DNA of 64,000 nucleotides from Corallococcus sp. EGB. GTDB lineage: Bacteria; Myxococcota; Myxococcia; Myxococcales; Myxococcaceae. The translations under genes were made by a program, and so were the position numbers. Positions 20,394 to 29,782 of the stretch are shown in pieces. The number at the start of each line of letters is the position of its first letter. Positions within the stretch are counted from its first letter, which is position 1. The stretch is taken from assembly GCF_019968905.1 (NCBI RefSeq), contig NZ_CP079946.1, positions 3,224,001 through 3,288,000 on the forward strand. Reading direction: 5' to 3'. The notes beneath the pieces are model-generated. The model ran no database searches. It was given only the letters and a program-made list of their open reading frames with translations, and was not told the DNA's origin.

Positions 20394-22037
20394 CTACTTC
20401 TTCTTGCGGTTCTTCTTCTTGTTCTCCTTCTCCTTCTTGCGCCGCTCCTTGATGGCGTCGCGGTCGTCCGGCTTGCTCACGGACGGGGGCGCGTAGCCCA
20501 TCAGGCGGGCCTTGGCCATCGCGGCCTGGCCCATGGGCGGCGTGTAGCCCGGGGCAATCTGCGGCAGCTGCATGGGCATGCCCCCCATGCCTCCCATCCC
20601 CGCCATGGCCTTCTCCAGCGCCTTCGGGTCCTTCCCCAGCATGCTGCCCAGGTCCATGTTCTTCATCTGGCTCAGCTGCCCCAACTGCTTGAAGCCGGGG
20701 ATGCGACCCAACAGGCCCGGGTTCTGGCCGATGGTGCCCATCACCTGCTGCATCATCCCGAACTTCTGCAAGAGCTCGCGCACCTCCTCCGGCTTGCGGC
20801 CACTGCCCTTGGAGATGCGGTTGATGCGGCTGGCGTTGATGATGTCCGGACGCAGGCGCTCCTTCTGCGTCATCGAGTCGTACATCGCCTCGATCTTCGT
20901 GAGCTCCTTCTCGTCCGGGTTCAGGTGCTCGGTGAGGTCGCCGAAGAGGGGGAACTTCTCCAGCAGGTCCTTCAGCGGGCCCATCTTGCGGACCATGCGG
21001 ATCTGCTCGACGAAGTCCTTCATCGAGAACTGGCCGGAGAGCAGCTTGCGCGCGTCGTCCTCGGCCTTCTTCTCGTCGACGACCTTCTCGAAGTCCTTCA
21101 TCAGGCCGACGATGTCGCCGAAGCCCAGGATGCGGCCCGCGAGGCCCTCCGGACGGAACTCCTCCAGCTTGTCCATCGACTCGCCCATGCCGAGGAACTT
21201 GATGGGCTTGCCCGTCACTTCCTTGATGGACAGCGCCGCGCCGCCGCGCGCATCACCGTCCAGCTTCGTCAGGATGAAGCCGTCCAGCGTCAGACGCCGG
21301 TCGAACTCGGCCGCCGTGCGCACCGAGTCCTGGCCGATCATCGCGTCGCACACCAGCAGGATGGTGTCCGGCTGCACGTTGGACTTGATGGCCTCCAGCT
21401 CCGTCATCAGCGTCTCGTCGATGGCGAGCCGGCCCGCCGTGTCGATGAGCACCACGTCGCACTTCTGCTCGCGCGCGGCCGCATAGCCCCGCTTCGCCAG
21501 CTCGGGCGGCTGCACGCCGGGTTCGTGGTAGACGGGGACCTTCAGCCGCTCGCCCAGGACCTTGAGCTGATCCACGGCGGCCGGGCGGTAGATGTCCGCC
21601 GCGACCAGCAGCGGCTTGCGCCCTTCCGCGAGGAGCCGGCTGGCGAGCTTGCCCGTGGTCGTCGTCTTACCGGAGCCCTGGAGGCCCACCATCATGATGC
21701 CGGACAGCTGGCCCTTGGGCTTCAGGTGGAGGCTCGTGTCCACCGGGCCCATCAGGGCCTCCAGCTCGTCGTGGCAGATCTTGATGAAGTGGTCCATCGC
21801 GCTGACCTTGCGCTTCTGGCCCGCTGCATCCGTGACGGACGTCTGCACGACCTCGCCCACGGCCTTCTCGCGGACGCGGGCGACGAACTTCTTCACCACG
21901 TCGAAGGCGACGTCGGCCTCCAGCAGGGAGACGCGGATGTCTCGCAGCGACTCGTCCACCAGCTCGGGGGTGAGTTCGCTCTTGCCGGCGAGGCGGTTCT
22001 TGGCGGCCCGGAAGCCCTTGGTGACGGTCTCAAGCAT
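20394..22037 (-). CDS. ffh: Signal recognition particle GTPase Ffh (SRP54)
   Basis: A 547-residue protein with the full SRP54 layout. An N-terminal four-helix bundle comes first (MLETVTKGFRAAKNRLAGK...). The G domain carries P-loop GLQGSGKTTTTGKLA (near residue 110), DTAGR (near 198) and TKLDGDARGGA (near 255). A methionine-rich M domain starts near residue 330, and the tail is very lysine-rich. It binds 4.5S RNA and delivers nascent inner-membrane and secreted proteins to FtsY. At 547 residues it is longer than E. coli Ffh (453) because of an extended Met/Gly/Lys-rich tail. The ATG at 22037 is preceded by CCCCCC rather than a Shine-Dalgarno sequence, with TATAAA at 22052-22047, so the mRNA may be leaderless. 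No 4.5S RNA gene was found in the window. Confidence 0.97.
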   Translation of the reverse strand: MLETVTKGFRAAKNRLAGKSELTPELVDESLRDIRVSLLEADVAFDVVKKFVARVREKAVGEVVQTSVTDAAGQKRKVSAMDHFIKICHDELEALMGPVDTSLHLKPKGQLSGIMMVGLQGSGKTTTTGKLASRLLAEGRKPLLVAADIYRPAAVDQLKVLGERLKVPVYHEPGVQPPELAKRGYAAAREQKCDVVLIDTAGRLAIDETLMTELEAIKSNVQPDTILLVCDAMIGQDSVRTAAEFDRRLTLDGFILTKLDGDARGGAALSIKEVTGKPIKFLGMGESMDKLEEFRPEGLAGRILGFGDIVGLMKDFEKVVDEKKAEDDARKLLSGQFSMKDFVEQIRMVRKMGPLKDLLEKFPLFGDLTEHLNPDEKELTKIEAMYDSMTQKERLRPDIINASRINRISKGSGRKPEEVRELLQKFGMMQQVMGTIGQNPGLLGRIPGFKQLGQLSQMKNMDLGSMLGKDPKALEKAMAGMGGMGGMPMQLPQIAPGYTPPMGQAAMAKARLMGYAPPSVSKPDDRDAIKERRKKEKENKKKNRKKK

Positions 22038-22046
22038 GGGGGGCGC

Positions 22047-22052
22047 TTTATA
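22047..22052 (-). promoter_or_regulatory. Candidate -10 element of ffh
   Basis: TATAAA reads on the minus strand nine bases before the ffh ATG. At usual -10 spacing, transcription would begin at or just before the start codon. No good -35 was found, and the region between is GC-only, with no Shine-Dalgarno. Confidence 0.35.
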
Positions 22053-22146
22053 ACAGCGGCCCGCCGGATGCGACGTCCACGGAAGCCCCGGCCGTCCAGC
22101 AGTGGAGGAATCGAGGGGCTTTCCCCGCCAGCCGGGACGCCTCCGC

Positions 22147-22171
22147 CCCGGGAGACCCTCCCCCTCCCGGG
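22147..22171 (-). terminator. Hairpin just after pabAB
   Basis: An 8-bp perfect stem (CCCGGGAG / CTCCCGGG, arms 22147-22154 and 22164-22171) with a 9-base loop lies directly after the stop codon of the pabAB fusion. No T tract follows, so termination here is uncertain. Confidence 0.35.
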
Positions 22172-22172
22172 C

Positions 22173-24323
22173 TCAGCCCGTCACGCCCGCCCAGGGCCCG
22201 GAGGCGGCCCTGGCATCCCCGCCCGGCTCGGGCAGCCCGTCCGGGGCTCCGAGCGCCGTACTCAGCGCCTTCAGCACGACTCGCGACTTGAGGAGCATCT
22301 CGTCCAACTCGGCTGCCGGGTCCGAGAGCGCCACGATGGCCCCCCCCGCGCCGATGCTCACCTCGCCGGGACGGACCACCGCCGTGCGGATGACGATGTT
22401 CAGGTCCGCAGGGCCGGTGGCGGAGAAGTACCCGATGGCGCCGGAATAGACGCCCCGGGCCTCGCCCTCCAGCCGGTCGATGAGCTCCATCGTGCGCTCC
22501 TTGGGGGCTCCCGTCATGGAGCCTCCCGGGAACGCGGCTCGCACGGCGTCCACGGCGGTGCGCCCTTCGCGCAGGTGGCCCCGGATGGTGCTCACCAACT
22601 GGTGCACCGTGGCGTACGACTCCACGTGCATGAGGCGGGGGACGTGGACCGAGCCCACCTCGCACACCCGCCCGAGGTCGTTGCGCACGAGGTCCACGAT
22701 CATCAGGTTCTCCGCCCGGTCCTTCTCCTGCAAGCCCAGCTGCTGGCGCAGTTGCTCGTCCTCGTCGGGCGTGGCGCCGCGGCGCAGGGTGCCCTTGATG
22801 GGCTTCGACTCGACCCAGCGTTCGGCGTCCACTCGGAGGAAGCGCTCGGGGGAGGAGCAGGCGATGCCCAGGGGGCCCAGCCGGAGGTAGGCGGCGTAGG
22901 GTGCCGGGTTCAGCTGGCGCAGGCTCCGGTACAGGTCCAGGGGGGCGACATGTGTCCGGGCGCGGAGCTTGTTGGTGAGGCAGACCTCGTACGTCTCGCC
23001 TTCATGGAGCTGCTCCAGGCAGCGCTGGATGTCGGCCAGGTAGGTCGCGCGGTCTCGGGCGAGGTGGACGGGGAAGGGGGCTGTGGTGCCCGGCTCCAGG
23101 GGCGGCAGTGGGGGCAGGGCGCGGAGGCGGGACTCGGTGGCGTCGAACCAGGCCCGGACCTGCGCGGCTTCGTGTTCGGGGGCGAGCGCCACGAGGTACA
23201 CCGTGCCCTCCAGGTGGTCCCAGGCCAGCACCCGGTCCGCGAGGATGAGGCTGGCATCTGGATCCGGTGAGGGATGCGGGGCGCTCGAGCCGCAGTCGTG
23301 CTTCAGTTCGTAGCCGAGGTAGCCCACGAAACCGCCCTGGAAGTCGAAGGGCAGGCCCGAGGACGGTGCTCGCAACCGCGCGAGTTCCTGCTGGAGGAAC
23401 CCGAACAGCTCGCTGGAATGCTCTTGCGTTCCCTGGCGCCGGCTCACGGTGAGCCGGCGCGGATTCACCCGGTAGTGGATGACGGCGCTGTGGGGACCGG
23501 TCGCGTCGCCCATGAAGGAGAAGCGGGACAGGCCGGCTTCAACGCGGCTGCTGTCCAGCCAGAAGACCGGGTCGCTTTCTTTGAAGAGGGCGACGAAGGC
23601 GTGCTCTGGATTGGCTTCGAGCCGCAGCTTCCGGTGGTGGACGCGGAAGCCCTCCGGGGAGGGGAACGGCGGTTGGGTCGGATTCTCCTGGCGTGGTTCT
23701 GGACGTGGGGCGGGCCGGCGGGCGGAGTGCTCGCGGCTCAGCCGGATGAAGTTGGCGAGGAGCTGGCGGCCGTGCGGGGTGGCGATGGACTCCGGATGGA
23801 ACTGGACGCCCCATCGGGGGAGGGTGGCGTGGCGCAGGGCCATGAGGACGCCGTCGGGGGTCCAGGCGGTCTCCACCAGTTCCTCGGGCAGCGGCCGGGC
23901 GAGGCAGAGGGAGTGGTAGCGCACCACCGGGAGGTCCTGGGGAAGGCCCTGGAAGAGGTCCGTCCCCGAGTGGCGCACGGGGCTTAGCCGCCCGTGCATG
24001 ACCTCCGGTGCGTGCTGGATGCGCGCGCCATGGATGTGGCCCAGCCCCTGATGGCCCAGGCATACGCCCAGGATGGGGACGTCCGCTTCGAGGAGCGCAT
24101 CGCGGCAGACGCCGAAGTCCGCCGGGTGGTCGGGACGGCCCGGCCCCGGGGAAAGGACGATGTTGTCGAACGCGAGCTCGCGCAGCTCCCGCCACGGCCG
24201 CTCGTCGTTGCGCACGACGAGGGGCTCGGTCCCTCCGGCCTCCGCCAGCAGCTGGAAGAGGTTGAACGTGAACGAGTCGTGGTTGTCGATGATGAGCGTC
24301 CGCTGCCGCACGGCGCGCACCAT
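22173..24323 (-). CDS. pabAB: Aminodeoxychorismate synthase, fused PabA-PabB
   Basis: A 716-residue fusion. Residues about 1-195 are a class I glutamine amidotransferase with the nucleophile motif GVCLGHQ (near 84) and FHPES (near 173). After a Pro/Arg-rich linker, residues about 240-705 form a chorismate-binding domain with NPAPYAAYL, the lysine motif PIKGT (near 507), DRAENLMIVDLVRND and GGSMTGAPK. The PIKGT lysine is typical of PabB; anthranilate synthases have PIAGT-type motifs here, so this enzyme should make 4-amino-4-deoxychorismate for folate rather than anthranilate. The lyase pabC is not in the window. The ATG at 24323 starts just before the first beta-strand (RTLIIDNHDSF), and the upstream in-frame extension to 24395 is Arg-rich and unsupported. 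A link to secondary metabolism is possible but not shown. Confidence 0.93.
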   Translation of the reverse strand: MVRAVRQRTLIIDNHDSFTFNLFQLLAEAGGTEPLVVRNDERPWRELRELAFDNIVLSPGPGRPDHPADFGVCRDALLEADVPILGVCLGHQGLGHIHGARIQHAPEVMHGRLSPVRHSGTDLFQGLPQDLPVVRYHSLCLARPLPEELVETAWTPDGVLMALRHATLPRWGVQFHPESIATPHGRQLLANFIRLSREHSARRPAPRPEPRQENPTQPPFPSPEGFRVHHRKLRLEANPEHAFVALFKESDPVFWLDSSRVEAGLSRFSFMGDATGPHSAVIHYRVNPRRLTVSRRQGTQEHSSELFGFLQQELARLRAPSSGLPFDFQGGFVGYLGYELKHDCGSSAPHPSPDPDASLILADRVLAWDHLEGTVYLVALAPEHEAAQVRAWFDATESRLRALPPLPPLEPGTTAPFPVHLARDRATYLADIQRCLEQLHEGETYEVCLTNKLRARTHVAPLDLYRSLRQLNPAPYAAYLRLGPLGIACSSPERFLRVDAERWVESKPIKGTLRRGATPDEDEQLRQQLGLQEKDRAENLMIVDLVRNDLGRVCEVGSVHVPRLMHVESYATVHQLVSTIRGHLREGRTAVDAVRAAFPGGSMTGAPKERTMELIDRLEGEARGVYSGAIGYFSATGPADLNIVIRTAVVRPGEVSIGAGGAIVALSDPAAELDEMLLKSRVVLKALSTALGAPDGLPEPGGDARAASGPWAGVTG

Positions 24324-24467
24324 ACCTTCGGCGGCCCGCGGCGCGTCGCCTCTGGTGCGAGCACGGTCGCCCGGGAGCCGTAGTTGGCGGCCCAAGGAAG
24401 AGGGGGCGCCCTGGCATGCGCAGGTGCCTCGCTTGGGCAGCTGGGTCTGCTATCTTTTCCTTCCATC

Positions 24468-24553
24468 GCACGAGTGGCGGAATTGGCAGACGCAGCGGAC
24501 TTAAAATCCGCTGACTCGCAAGGGTCGTCCGGGTTCGATCCCCGGCTCGTGCA
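24468..24553 (+). tRNA. tRNA-Leu (anticodon UAA)
   Basis: An 86-base class II tRNA. The acceptor stem pairs GCACGAG with CTCGTGC perfectly, with discriminator A. The anticodon stem GCGGA/TCCGC encloses the loop CTTAAAA, giving anticodon TAA at 24502-24504. It has a long variable arm (TGACTCGCAAGGGTCG) and a normal T arm (CCGGGTTCGATCCCCGG). CCA is not encoded. A TATCTT at 24451-24456 could be its -10. Confidence 0.97.
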
Positions 24554-24626
24554 TTTTGATCGCGCACGGAGACGCAGTGGGGGCTCGTCATGGACGGACC
24601 TCTCTGGCCTCGATGCTGGTGGATTG

Positions 24627-24950
24627 TCACGAGAGCACCGCCTGAAGCGCGGACTCCGTGCGCGTGTCATGAGGTTCGATGGCCCGCGCCCTGCGGAGAT
24701 GGTCCGCCGCGGCGCTCCAGTCCCCCCTCTGCTCGTCGCACCGGGCGAGCAACCGCAGAAGAGCCCGTCCACGAGCGCCTCACGGTTCTGGCCCGCCGCC
24801 TCGCTAGCCGTTGCCTCAAGGACGAATGCGCTCCTCGGTGATGCGCTGCTCACGCACCGTCTCCACGGCCGGGCTGTTGTCCGTGGCATCGTTGCCACAT
24901 CCCGTGACAAGCGCGACAGGCATGAGGACCTGCATTTTGTCTTTACCCAT
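24627..24950 (-). pseudogene. Frame-disrupted small TPR lipoprotein
   Basis: The ATG at 24950 opens a short lipoprotein frame (MGKDKMQVLMPVALVTGC, lipobox L-V-T-G-C at Cys18) that stops after 44 codons at 24816. Coding sense then continues one base ahead (LEATASEAAGQNREALVDG). It returns to the original frame for a clear TPR unit (ALLRLLARCDEQRGDWSAAA, then DHLRRARAIEP) that ends with TGA at 24627. Read together this would be a lipoprotein of about 107 residues with one TPR hairpin. Two opposite one-base frame changes break it, one near 24815 and one near 24760. It could be a decayed gene, or two sequencing errors. The stretches 24554-24626 and 24951-25061 hold nothing I can identify. Confidence 0.5.
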
Positions 24951-25061
24951 AGCCCAAGCTCTCTTTTCGTCGCGGTTGGGGGGAAGGCGGACCCCCTATC
25001 CGGGGCGAATGTCTGGCTTCGGCTGGAGCGGCTCAAAGGTTTCGCCGCTATCCTTGTCACC

Positions 25062-25367
25062 ATGACAGGACCGCGAGCGAAGACCTGTGCGACGTGCGGG
25101 CGCGTCATCGCCGCGCATGCCGTGTACTACCGCTTCAGCCTGGTGCTGGAAGGGGAACAGGACCTGCTCGACCCTTCGGATGACCTGGAGGGGAATCCCG
25201 CGGAGGCGCTCGAAGCGCTGATCCGGCGCCTGGATGAAGGCTCCGCGGACCCGGGGGAAATGGAGGCTCAGGTGCACTGGGAGCGCTCTGGCGTCATCTG
25301 CTCCGAGTGCCGCGCCGTGGCGATGCGGATGCTCAACACCGCCACGGCGGACTCTGAACCGCATTGA
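25062..25367 (+). CDS. Small protein with two CxxC pairs (putative zinc-binding)
   Basis: A 101-residue protein with CATC at residues 9-12 and CSEC at 80-83, so four cysteines could hold one zinc ion. The region between is acidic and helical (DPSDDLEGNPAEALEALIRR). There is no signal peptide, so it is probably cytoplasmic. The ATG at 25062 is chosen because the first CxxC follows within nine residues and upstream sequence in this frame runs through the tRNA gene. The ribosome-binding site is weak; TATCCT lies about seven bases before the ATG, so a leaderless message is possible. Its 3' end is separated by only three bases from the convergent oxidoreductase gene. I do not recognise the family and assign no function. 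Confidence 0.7.
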   Translation: MTGPRAKTCATCGRVIAAHAVYYRFSLVLEGEQDLLDPSDDLEGNPAEALEALIRRLDEGSADPGEMEAQVHWERSGVICSECRAVAMRMLNTATADSEPH

Positions 25368-25370
25368 GCG

Positions 25371-26345
25371 TTACTGGATGCGCATCGCGTACTTGCCCAG
25401 GTGGTGCTTGAGCACCTCCTGCTGGGCCTTCGCGGCTTCCTCCAGCGCGTAGATGCGGCCGATCTCCAGGTGGAAGGGCCCGGCTTCAATCAGCTCATTG
25501 ATGCGCTTCAGGCTTTCGGGACGGGGGAGACCGTCGTAGGCAATCGCCTGGACGCCCGCGGGGGCCTTGGGCACCGGCTCCACCCCGTTCGGATAAGCGA
25601 TGCGGCCTCCCTTGCGTACGTGCTGGAGCACCTTGTCCGTGGCGTCGCCTCCTGCCAACACCAGCGCGGCGTCGAAGCCATCCGGCGCGAACTCACGGCA
25701 GACCTTCTCGAAGTCCCCCTTCTTTCCGTCCACCACCGCGTCCGCCCCGATCCTCCGGGCCAGCTCCACGCCGTCCTCGCCGGACGCCACCGCCAGCACC
25801 TTCGCTCCCATCCGCTTCGCGAACTGCACCGCCAGGTGCCCGATGCCGCCGTTCGCGCCGAAGATGAGCAGGCGTTGCCCGGATTGGAGCTGGAGGTGGT
25901 TGTCCAACCCCTGGATCGCCGTCACGCCATCCGCGGCGAGCGCCGCTGCCTGCTCCACCTTCAAGCCCTTGGGAATCCTCGCGGCCTGGTTCGCCTTCAC
26001 CGCGACGTACTCCGCGTAGAAGCCTCCCTTGGAGCTCATGAAGGCGGAGCCGTAGATCTTGTCGCCCACCTTCAGGTCCACCACGTTCTTGCCCACCGCG
26101 GCAATCTCTCCCGCTCCATCCGCTCCGGGCACATAGGGGAACTTCGGGCCGCCTGGGAGCATCTCGGCCATCTGGCCCTCGCGCTCCATCCAATCCCAGA
26201 CGCCGATCCCCGCCGCCGCGACTCGCACGAGCACTTCGTCGTCACCGCAGGCGGGAACAGAAATCGTCTGGATGCCCAGGACCTCTGGACCTCCGAAGCG
26301 GTCGAGCGCCGCGGCCCTCATCTTGTCGGGAATGGATGCTGGCAT
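25371..26345 (-). CDS. NADP-dependent quinone-oxidoreductase-like enzyme (zinc-free MDR family)
   Basis: A 324-residue member of the medium-chain dehydrogenase/reductase superfamily. The N-terminal GroES-like fold includes PGADGAGEIAAVGKNV and VGDKIYG. It is followed by a Rossmann domain with a glycine-rich GANGGIGHLAVQFAK motif near residue 160. The zinc-binding cysteines of alcohol dehydrogenases are absent, as in quinone oxidoreductases and enoyl reductase-like relatives. It probably reduces an electrophilic enone or quinone with NADPH; the physiological substrate cannot be inferred. The ATG at 26345 has a good site (GAGGGA) upstream; an alternative ATG at 26321 would lose eight residues. 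A palindrome about 60 bases upstream may be an operator. Confidence 0.88.
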   Translation of the reverse strand: MPASIPDKMRAAALDRFGGPEVLGIQTISVPACGDDEVLVRVAAAGIGVWDWMEREGQMAEMLPGGPKFPYVPGADGAGEIAAVGKNVVDLKVGDKIYGSAFMSSKGGFYAEYVAVKANQAARIPKGLKVEQAAALAADGVTAIQGLDNHLQLQSGQRLLIFGANGGIGHLAVQFAKRMGAKVLAVASGEDGVELARRIGADAVVDGKKGDFEKVCREFAPDGFDAALVLAGGDATDKVLQHVRKGGRIAYPNGVEPVPKAPAGVQAIAYDGLPRPESLKRINELIEAGPFHLEIGRIYALEEAAKAQQEVLKHHLGKYAMRIQ

Positions 26346-26401
26346 GCTGTGACTCCCTCTCGGTTGGACTGTGTCCCCCCGAGACGATGCGCATGCCGCA
26401 C

Positions 26402-26418
26402 GTGACGTCCAGCGTCAC
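26402..26418 (-). promoter_or_regulatory. Candidate operator upstream of the oxidoreductase gene
   Basis: GTGACG-TCCAG-CGTCAC is a perfect 6-bp inverted repeat with a 5-base spacer, centred 65 bases before the oxidoreductase ATG. Its size and position fit the binding site of a dimeric repressor. No regulator gene is adjacent. As RNA it could instead be a short hairpin in the space after the SNF2 gene. Confidence 0.35.
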
Positions 26419-26482
26419 CGCCTCCCCGCAGGCACGGCGGGGGAGGGGACTGCCGCCCTCCCCCCCGCTCCGGAATGCCCTC

Positions 26483-29479
26483 TCAATCCAGCAGCTGCAT
26501 GAGGTCCGCTCGCGTGAGCGCGGCGCCTCCCGTGGCGCCTCCGAGCGCGGCCTCGAAGAGGGCTCGCTTCTTCTCCTGGAGCAGGAGGATCTTCTCCTCC
26601 ACCGTGCCCTGCGACACCATCCGGTAGACCATCACCGGCCGCTGCTGCCCGATGCGGTGCGCCCGGTCCGCCGCCTGCGCCTCCACCGACGGGTTCCACC
26701 ACGGATCCACCAGGAAGACGTGGTCCGCCGCCGTGAGGTTGAGCCCCGTCGCTCCCGCCTTCAACGAGATGAGCATCACGGGGGCTCCCTTCTCGTCCTG
26801 GAAGGACGCCGCCACCGCGCCCCGGTTCGCCGTGCCTCCGTCCAGGCGGATGAACCCGATGTCCGCTTCCTTCAACGCAGGCTCGATGAGGTCCAGCATC
26901 GACGTCCACTGCGAGAAGACCAGCGCCTTGTGCCCGTCCGCCACCGCCGTGCCGAGCGCCTCGACCAACGCCTGCACCTTCGAGGACGTCCTCGCCTGCT
27001 GCCCCGGCACCAGCGCCGGATGACAGGCCGCCTGCCTGAGCCGCAGCAGCGCCTCCAGCGCCTTCAGCACACTGCCGCCTTCCTCCAGCTGCGACACCAC
27101 CTCCTCGCGCGTCGCGGCGTGGACCGCGTCGTAGACGGCGCGCTCCTGCTCGGTGAGCGTGACGTGCCGCACGGCCTCCGTGCGCGGCGGCAGCTCCGGC
27201 GCCACGTCGCGCTTGAGCCTGCGCAGCACGAAGGGCCGGATGCGCGCGCGCAGGGCCTCCGCCGCGCCCTTCTGGTTCTCCGACACCGGCCGGGCCCAGC
27301 GCTCCTCGAAGGCCTTGCGCCCACCCAACAGGCCCCGGTTGGTGAAGTGCATCAGGCTCCACAGCTCCTCGAGCCGGTTCTCGATGGGCGTGCCGCTGAG
27401 CGCGATGCGGAAGCCCGCATCCAGTTCGTACGCCGCTCGCGCCACCTGGCTGTCCGGGTTCTTGATGGCCTGCGCTTCGTCCAGCACCACCGTGTCCCAT
27501 GTCCTCGCCGCGAGGATGGCCGCGTCCAGGCGCAGGAGCGCGTACGTGGTGAGCGTCACGTCCGCGGACTCGTCCAGCGTGCGCCCCACGCCGTGGTAGA
27601 CGGACACCTTCAGCGACGGGCGGAAGCGCTTCACCTCCGCCTCCCAGTTGGGCAGCACGCTCGTGGGCGCCACGACCAGCGTTCCCCGGCCCAGCGTGCA
27701 GATGGTCTGCAGCGTCTTGCCCAGACCCATGTCATCCGCCAGCACGCCTCCCAGCCCCGCCTGACGCAGGAAGGTGAGCCAGCTCACGCCTTGCAGCTGA
27801 TACGGGCGCAGCGTCGCGGTGAGGTCCTTGGGGAGCTGGGGCTCGGGCAGCTTCTCGAAGCCCTGCACCAGGGGCGCGAGCCGCTCCATCACGGGCGGGG
27901 CGGGGTGCTCCAGGGCCTCGCACAGGCCGGTGAGCTGGGGGAGGGCGTGGTTCGCGAGCCGTCCGTCCCGCTCGCGCGCGGCCAGCAGGTCCGCCACCCG
28001 CTGGCCGTGGGCCTTCAGCCAGCCCGTGGGCAGGGGCGCCCAGCCTCCGCCCTCCAGCGGCACCAGCCCCAGGCCCTCCTCCCAGGCCTTCATCACCGCG
28101 CCCGCGTCCACGGTGCGCGTCACGCCGGGGCCCAGGCCCTCCACCTGGAAGTCGAGTGAGAAGCCCACTCGCGGCACGCCCGCTTCGGTGGCAGCGGCGT
28201 CCAGCGTGAGCATGGGCCGCAGCTTCACGTCGGGGCTGACCACGCCCGCCGCGTTGCCCGTGAGGCCGCCGCGCCACTTGCGCAGCTTGTCCGCGAGCTG
28301 CACGGCCTCCTTGCCGTGGACCGTCACGCGCCGGCCCGGCGCCATGTTCAGCTCGTCCCGCAGTTGGTGGATGAGCTTCGTCTCCAGGGGCTCGTCGCGC
28401 ACCGGCGCGGCGCCCTGGAGGTACACCAGCTTCCCGTTGTCGATGCGCGCGGTGGGCGGAGAGCCGTACACCAGCGTGGGCAGCACCGAGAGCCCCGTGT
28501 CGAGCTTGTCGAGCTCCAGCGAGATGCGCGGCTTGAGCGTCCGGTCGATGGGGGGCAGCCGCCGGCTCTTCACGTCCACCGGCATGCGCCGCGCGAAGTC
28601 CGGCAGCACCTTGCCCGTCAGGTCCGCCAGTTGCTCCGGGGCGAAGGCGCGCTCCTGGGGCAGGTTCTCCAGCCGCGCGCCCGTGAGGGATTGTTCTCCC
28701 AGCCGGCAGAGCGCGCCCGCACACATTGCGACGCCGGGACTCACCAGTTCACTGATGCGCGGATCCCGCTCCACCTTGAGGACCGTCTGCTCGCCCCGGT
28801 CCTCGACGGTGACGCGCGGGAGGAGCGGCTCGCTGGAGACGGGGACGAACGTCCCGTCGAAGAGGACCGTGCGCGACTTCTCCAGCACGTGCAGCAGCGC
28901 GTCCAGCTTGCTCTGCGGCAGCGCGCCCCGCGTGGGCTGCGCGAGCAGCTTGTCCGCGAGCAGGTCGCATGGCTCCACCTGGATGCGTGAGGCCTCCACG
29001 GGGTTCTGGAGCAGGGACGTGAGGCTCCGGGCCAGCAGCCGCGCGGTGTTGTCCGGCCGGACCACCAGCCGCTCCAACTGAAGTCCGCCGTCCACTCGCT
29101 TGAAGCGGTACACCAGCCGCTCCGGCTTCGGCGTGGTGCCCGGGCGCGAGGCCGTTGCGGCGGGGCCTGGACGGGCCGGGGCTGCCGCCGCCGCGGCCTT
29201 CCGCCCCTCCGCCTGGCGCAGGACGATGGCCGCGGCGATGACGTGCTCGCAGGGGTCCACCTTCCCGCGGCAGTCGCACTCCCAGATTTCATCCTCGGGG
29301 TAGAGGGTGGTGGTGACCGGGGTGGGACGGCCGGGGACGCGGACCCGCAGGACGACCTCTTCCTCGTCCACGGATTGCACCGACACGACCCCCGCGCGAG
29401 ACAGGGCCTGTCCGGCGGACCACGTGGCCGGGCCCGACTCCTCCCGGATGGCTTCGAGCAGTTCCGCGAGCGCCGACAT
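26483..29479 (-). CDS. SWIM zinc-finger SNF2-family DEAD/H helicase
   Basis: A 998-residue protein. A SWIM zinc finger lies at residues 68-79 (C68, C70, C77, H79; CxCx6CxH). A long middle region follows, then an SNF2 ATPase from about residue 545. Its Walker A is DDMGLGKT and its Walker B is the variant DEAQ, with [14 protein letters not shown] after it. The C-terminal helicase lobe has [23 protein letters not shown] and the arginine-finger motif [11 protein letters not shown]. It is probably an ATP-driven DNA translocase that remodels protein-DNA complexes; bacterial members of this type are widespread but poorly characterised. All catalytic motifs are intact. It lies upstream of, and on the same strand as, the oxidoreductase gene with a 137-base gap, so co-transcription is possible but unproven. 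Confidence 0.93.
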   Translation of the reverse strand: MSALAELLEAIREESGPATWSAGQALSRAGVVSVQSVDEEEVVLRVRVPGRPTPVTTTLYPEDEIWECDCRGKVDPCEHVIAAAIVLRQAEGRKAAAAAAPARPGPAATASRPGTTPKPERLVYRFKRVDGGLQLERLVVRPDNTARLLARSLTSLLQNPVEASRIQVEPCDLLADKLLAQPTRGALPQSKLDALLHVLEKSRTVLFDGTFVPVSSEPLLPRVTVEDRGEQTVLKVERDPRISELVSPGVAMCAGALCRLGEQSLTGARLENLPQERAFAPEQLADLTGKVLPDFARRMPVDVKSRRLPPIDRTLKPRISLELDKLDTGLSVLPTLVYGSPPTARIDNGKLVYLQGAAPVRDEPLETKLIHQLRDELNMAPGRRVTVHGKEAVQLADKLRKWRGGLTGNAAGVVSPDVKLRPMLTLDAAATEAGVPRVGFSLDFQVEGLGPGVTRTVDAGAVMKAWEEGLGLVPLEGGGWAPLPTGWLKAHGQRVADLLAARERDGRLANHALPQLTGLCEALEHPAPPVMERLAPLVQGFEKLPEPQLPKDLTATLRPYQLQGVSWLTFLRQAGLGGVLADDMGLGKTLQTICTLGRGTLVVAPTSVLPNWEAEVKRFRPSLKVSVYHGVGRTLDESADVTLTTYALLRLDAAILAARTWDTVVLDEAQAIKNPDSQVARAAYELDAGFRIALSGTPIENRLEELWSLMHFTNRGLLGGRKAFEERWARPVSENQKGAAEALRARIRPFVLRRLKRDVAPELPPRTEAVRHVTLTEQERAVYDAVHAATREEVVSQLEEGGSVLKALEALLRLRQAACHPALVPGQQARTSSKVQALVEALGTAVADGHKALVFSQWTSMLDLIEPALKEADIGFIRLDGGTANRGAVAASFQDEKGAPVMLISLKAGATGLNLTAADHVFLVDPWWNPSVEAQAADRAHRIGQQRPVMVYRMVSQGTVEEKILLLQEKKRALFEAALGGATGGAALTRADLMQLLD

Positions 29480-29782
29480 ACGAGGGGCGATTCCCTAGCC
29501 CCGCGCCAGCCCTCGCGCAAGCCACGCGGCGCGTTGATGTGACACGGTGGGATACACGCCCTGGCGCTTCTGTAACGGGCGGCGCTACAGGCGTCCGGGC
29601 GGGGGGGGCCGCCAGCCTGGGGCCTTCGAGGAAAGACCCAAAACCTTGGAGCATGGCGTGGCGAGTGCATGGCGTACCTCCTGGAACGCGCGTCCGGTGC
29701 TTTTTCCCTGGCTGGACTCCCCGCGCCTCCGCCCGTTGTGAGCGAAGCAGACAGTGTCCCCCACACAGTCGAGGTCCCACAC
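29480..29782. other. Divergent intergenic region
   Basis: This 303-base region separates the divergent SNF2 and lipoprotein genes and must hold both promoters. It contains no convincing gene. The only patterned element I find is a sigma-54-like motif at 29654-29669. Confidence 0.5.
29654..29669 (+). promoter_or_regulatory. Possible sigma-54 promoter
   Basis: TGGCGTGGCGAGTGCA keeps the invariant GG and GC dinucleotides with exactly ten bases between them, as in -24/-12 promoters. The bases around them match the consensus only partly. Transcription would start near 29680, about 100 bases before the lipoprotein ATG. No enhancer-binding protein gene is adjacent. Confidence 0.25.

Noticed and set aside
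20178-23270. Open frame of about 1,030 codons on the plus strand opposite ffh and pabAB
   Set aside because: It runs antisense through two well-supported genes and has a His/Leu/Gln/Arg-rich, domain-free translation.
22173-24323. Anthranilate synthase (TrpEG fusion) as the identity of the amidotransferase-chorismate enzyme
   Set aside because: The active-site motif is PIKGT, with the lysine typical of PabB, not the PIAGT-type motif of TrpE.
24468-24553. tRNA-Leu as an integration (att) site
   Set aside because: I found no integrase, no second copy of the tRNA 3' end and no mobile-element genes nearby.
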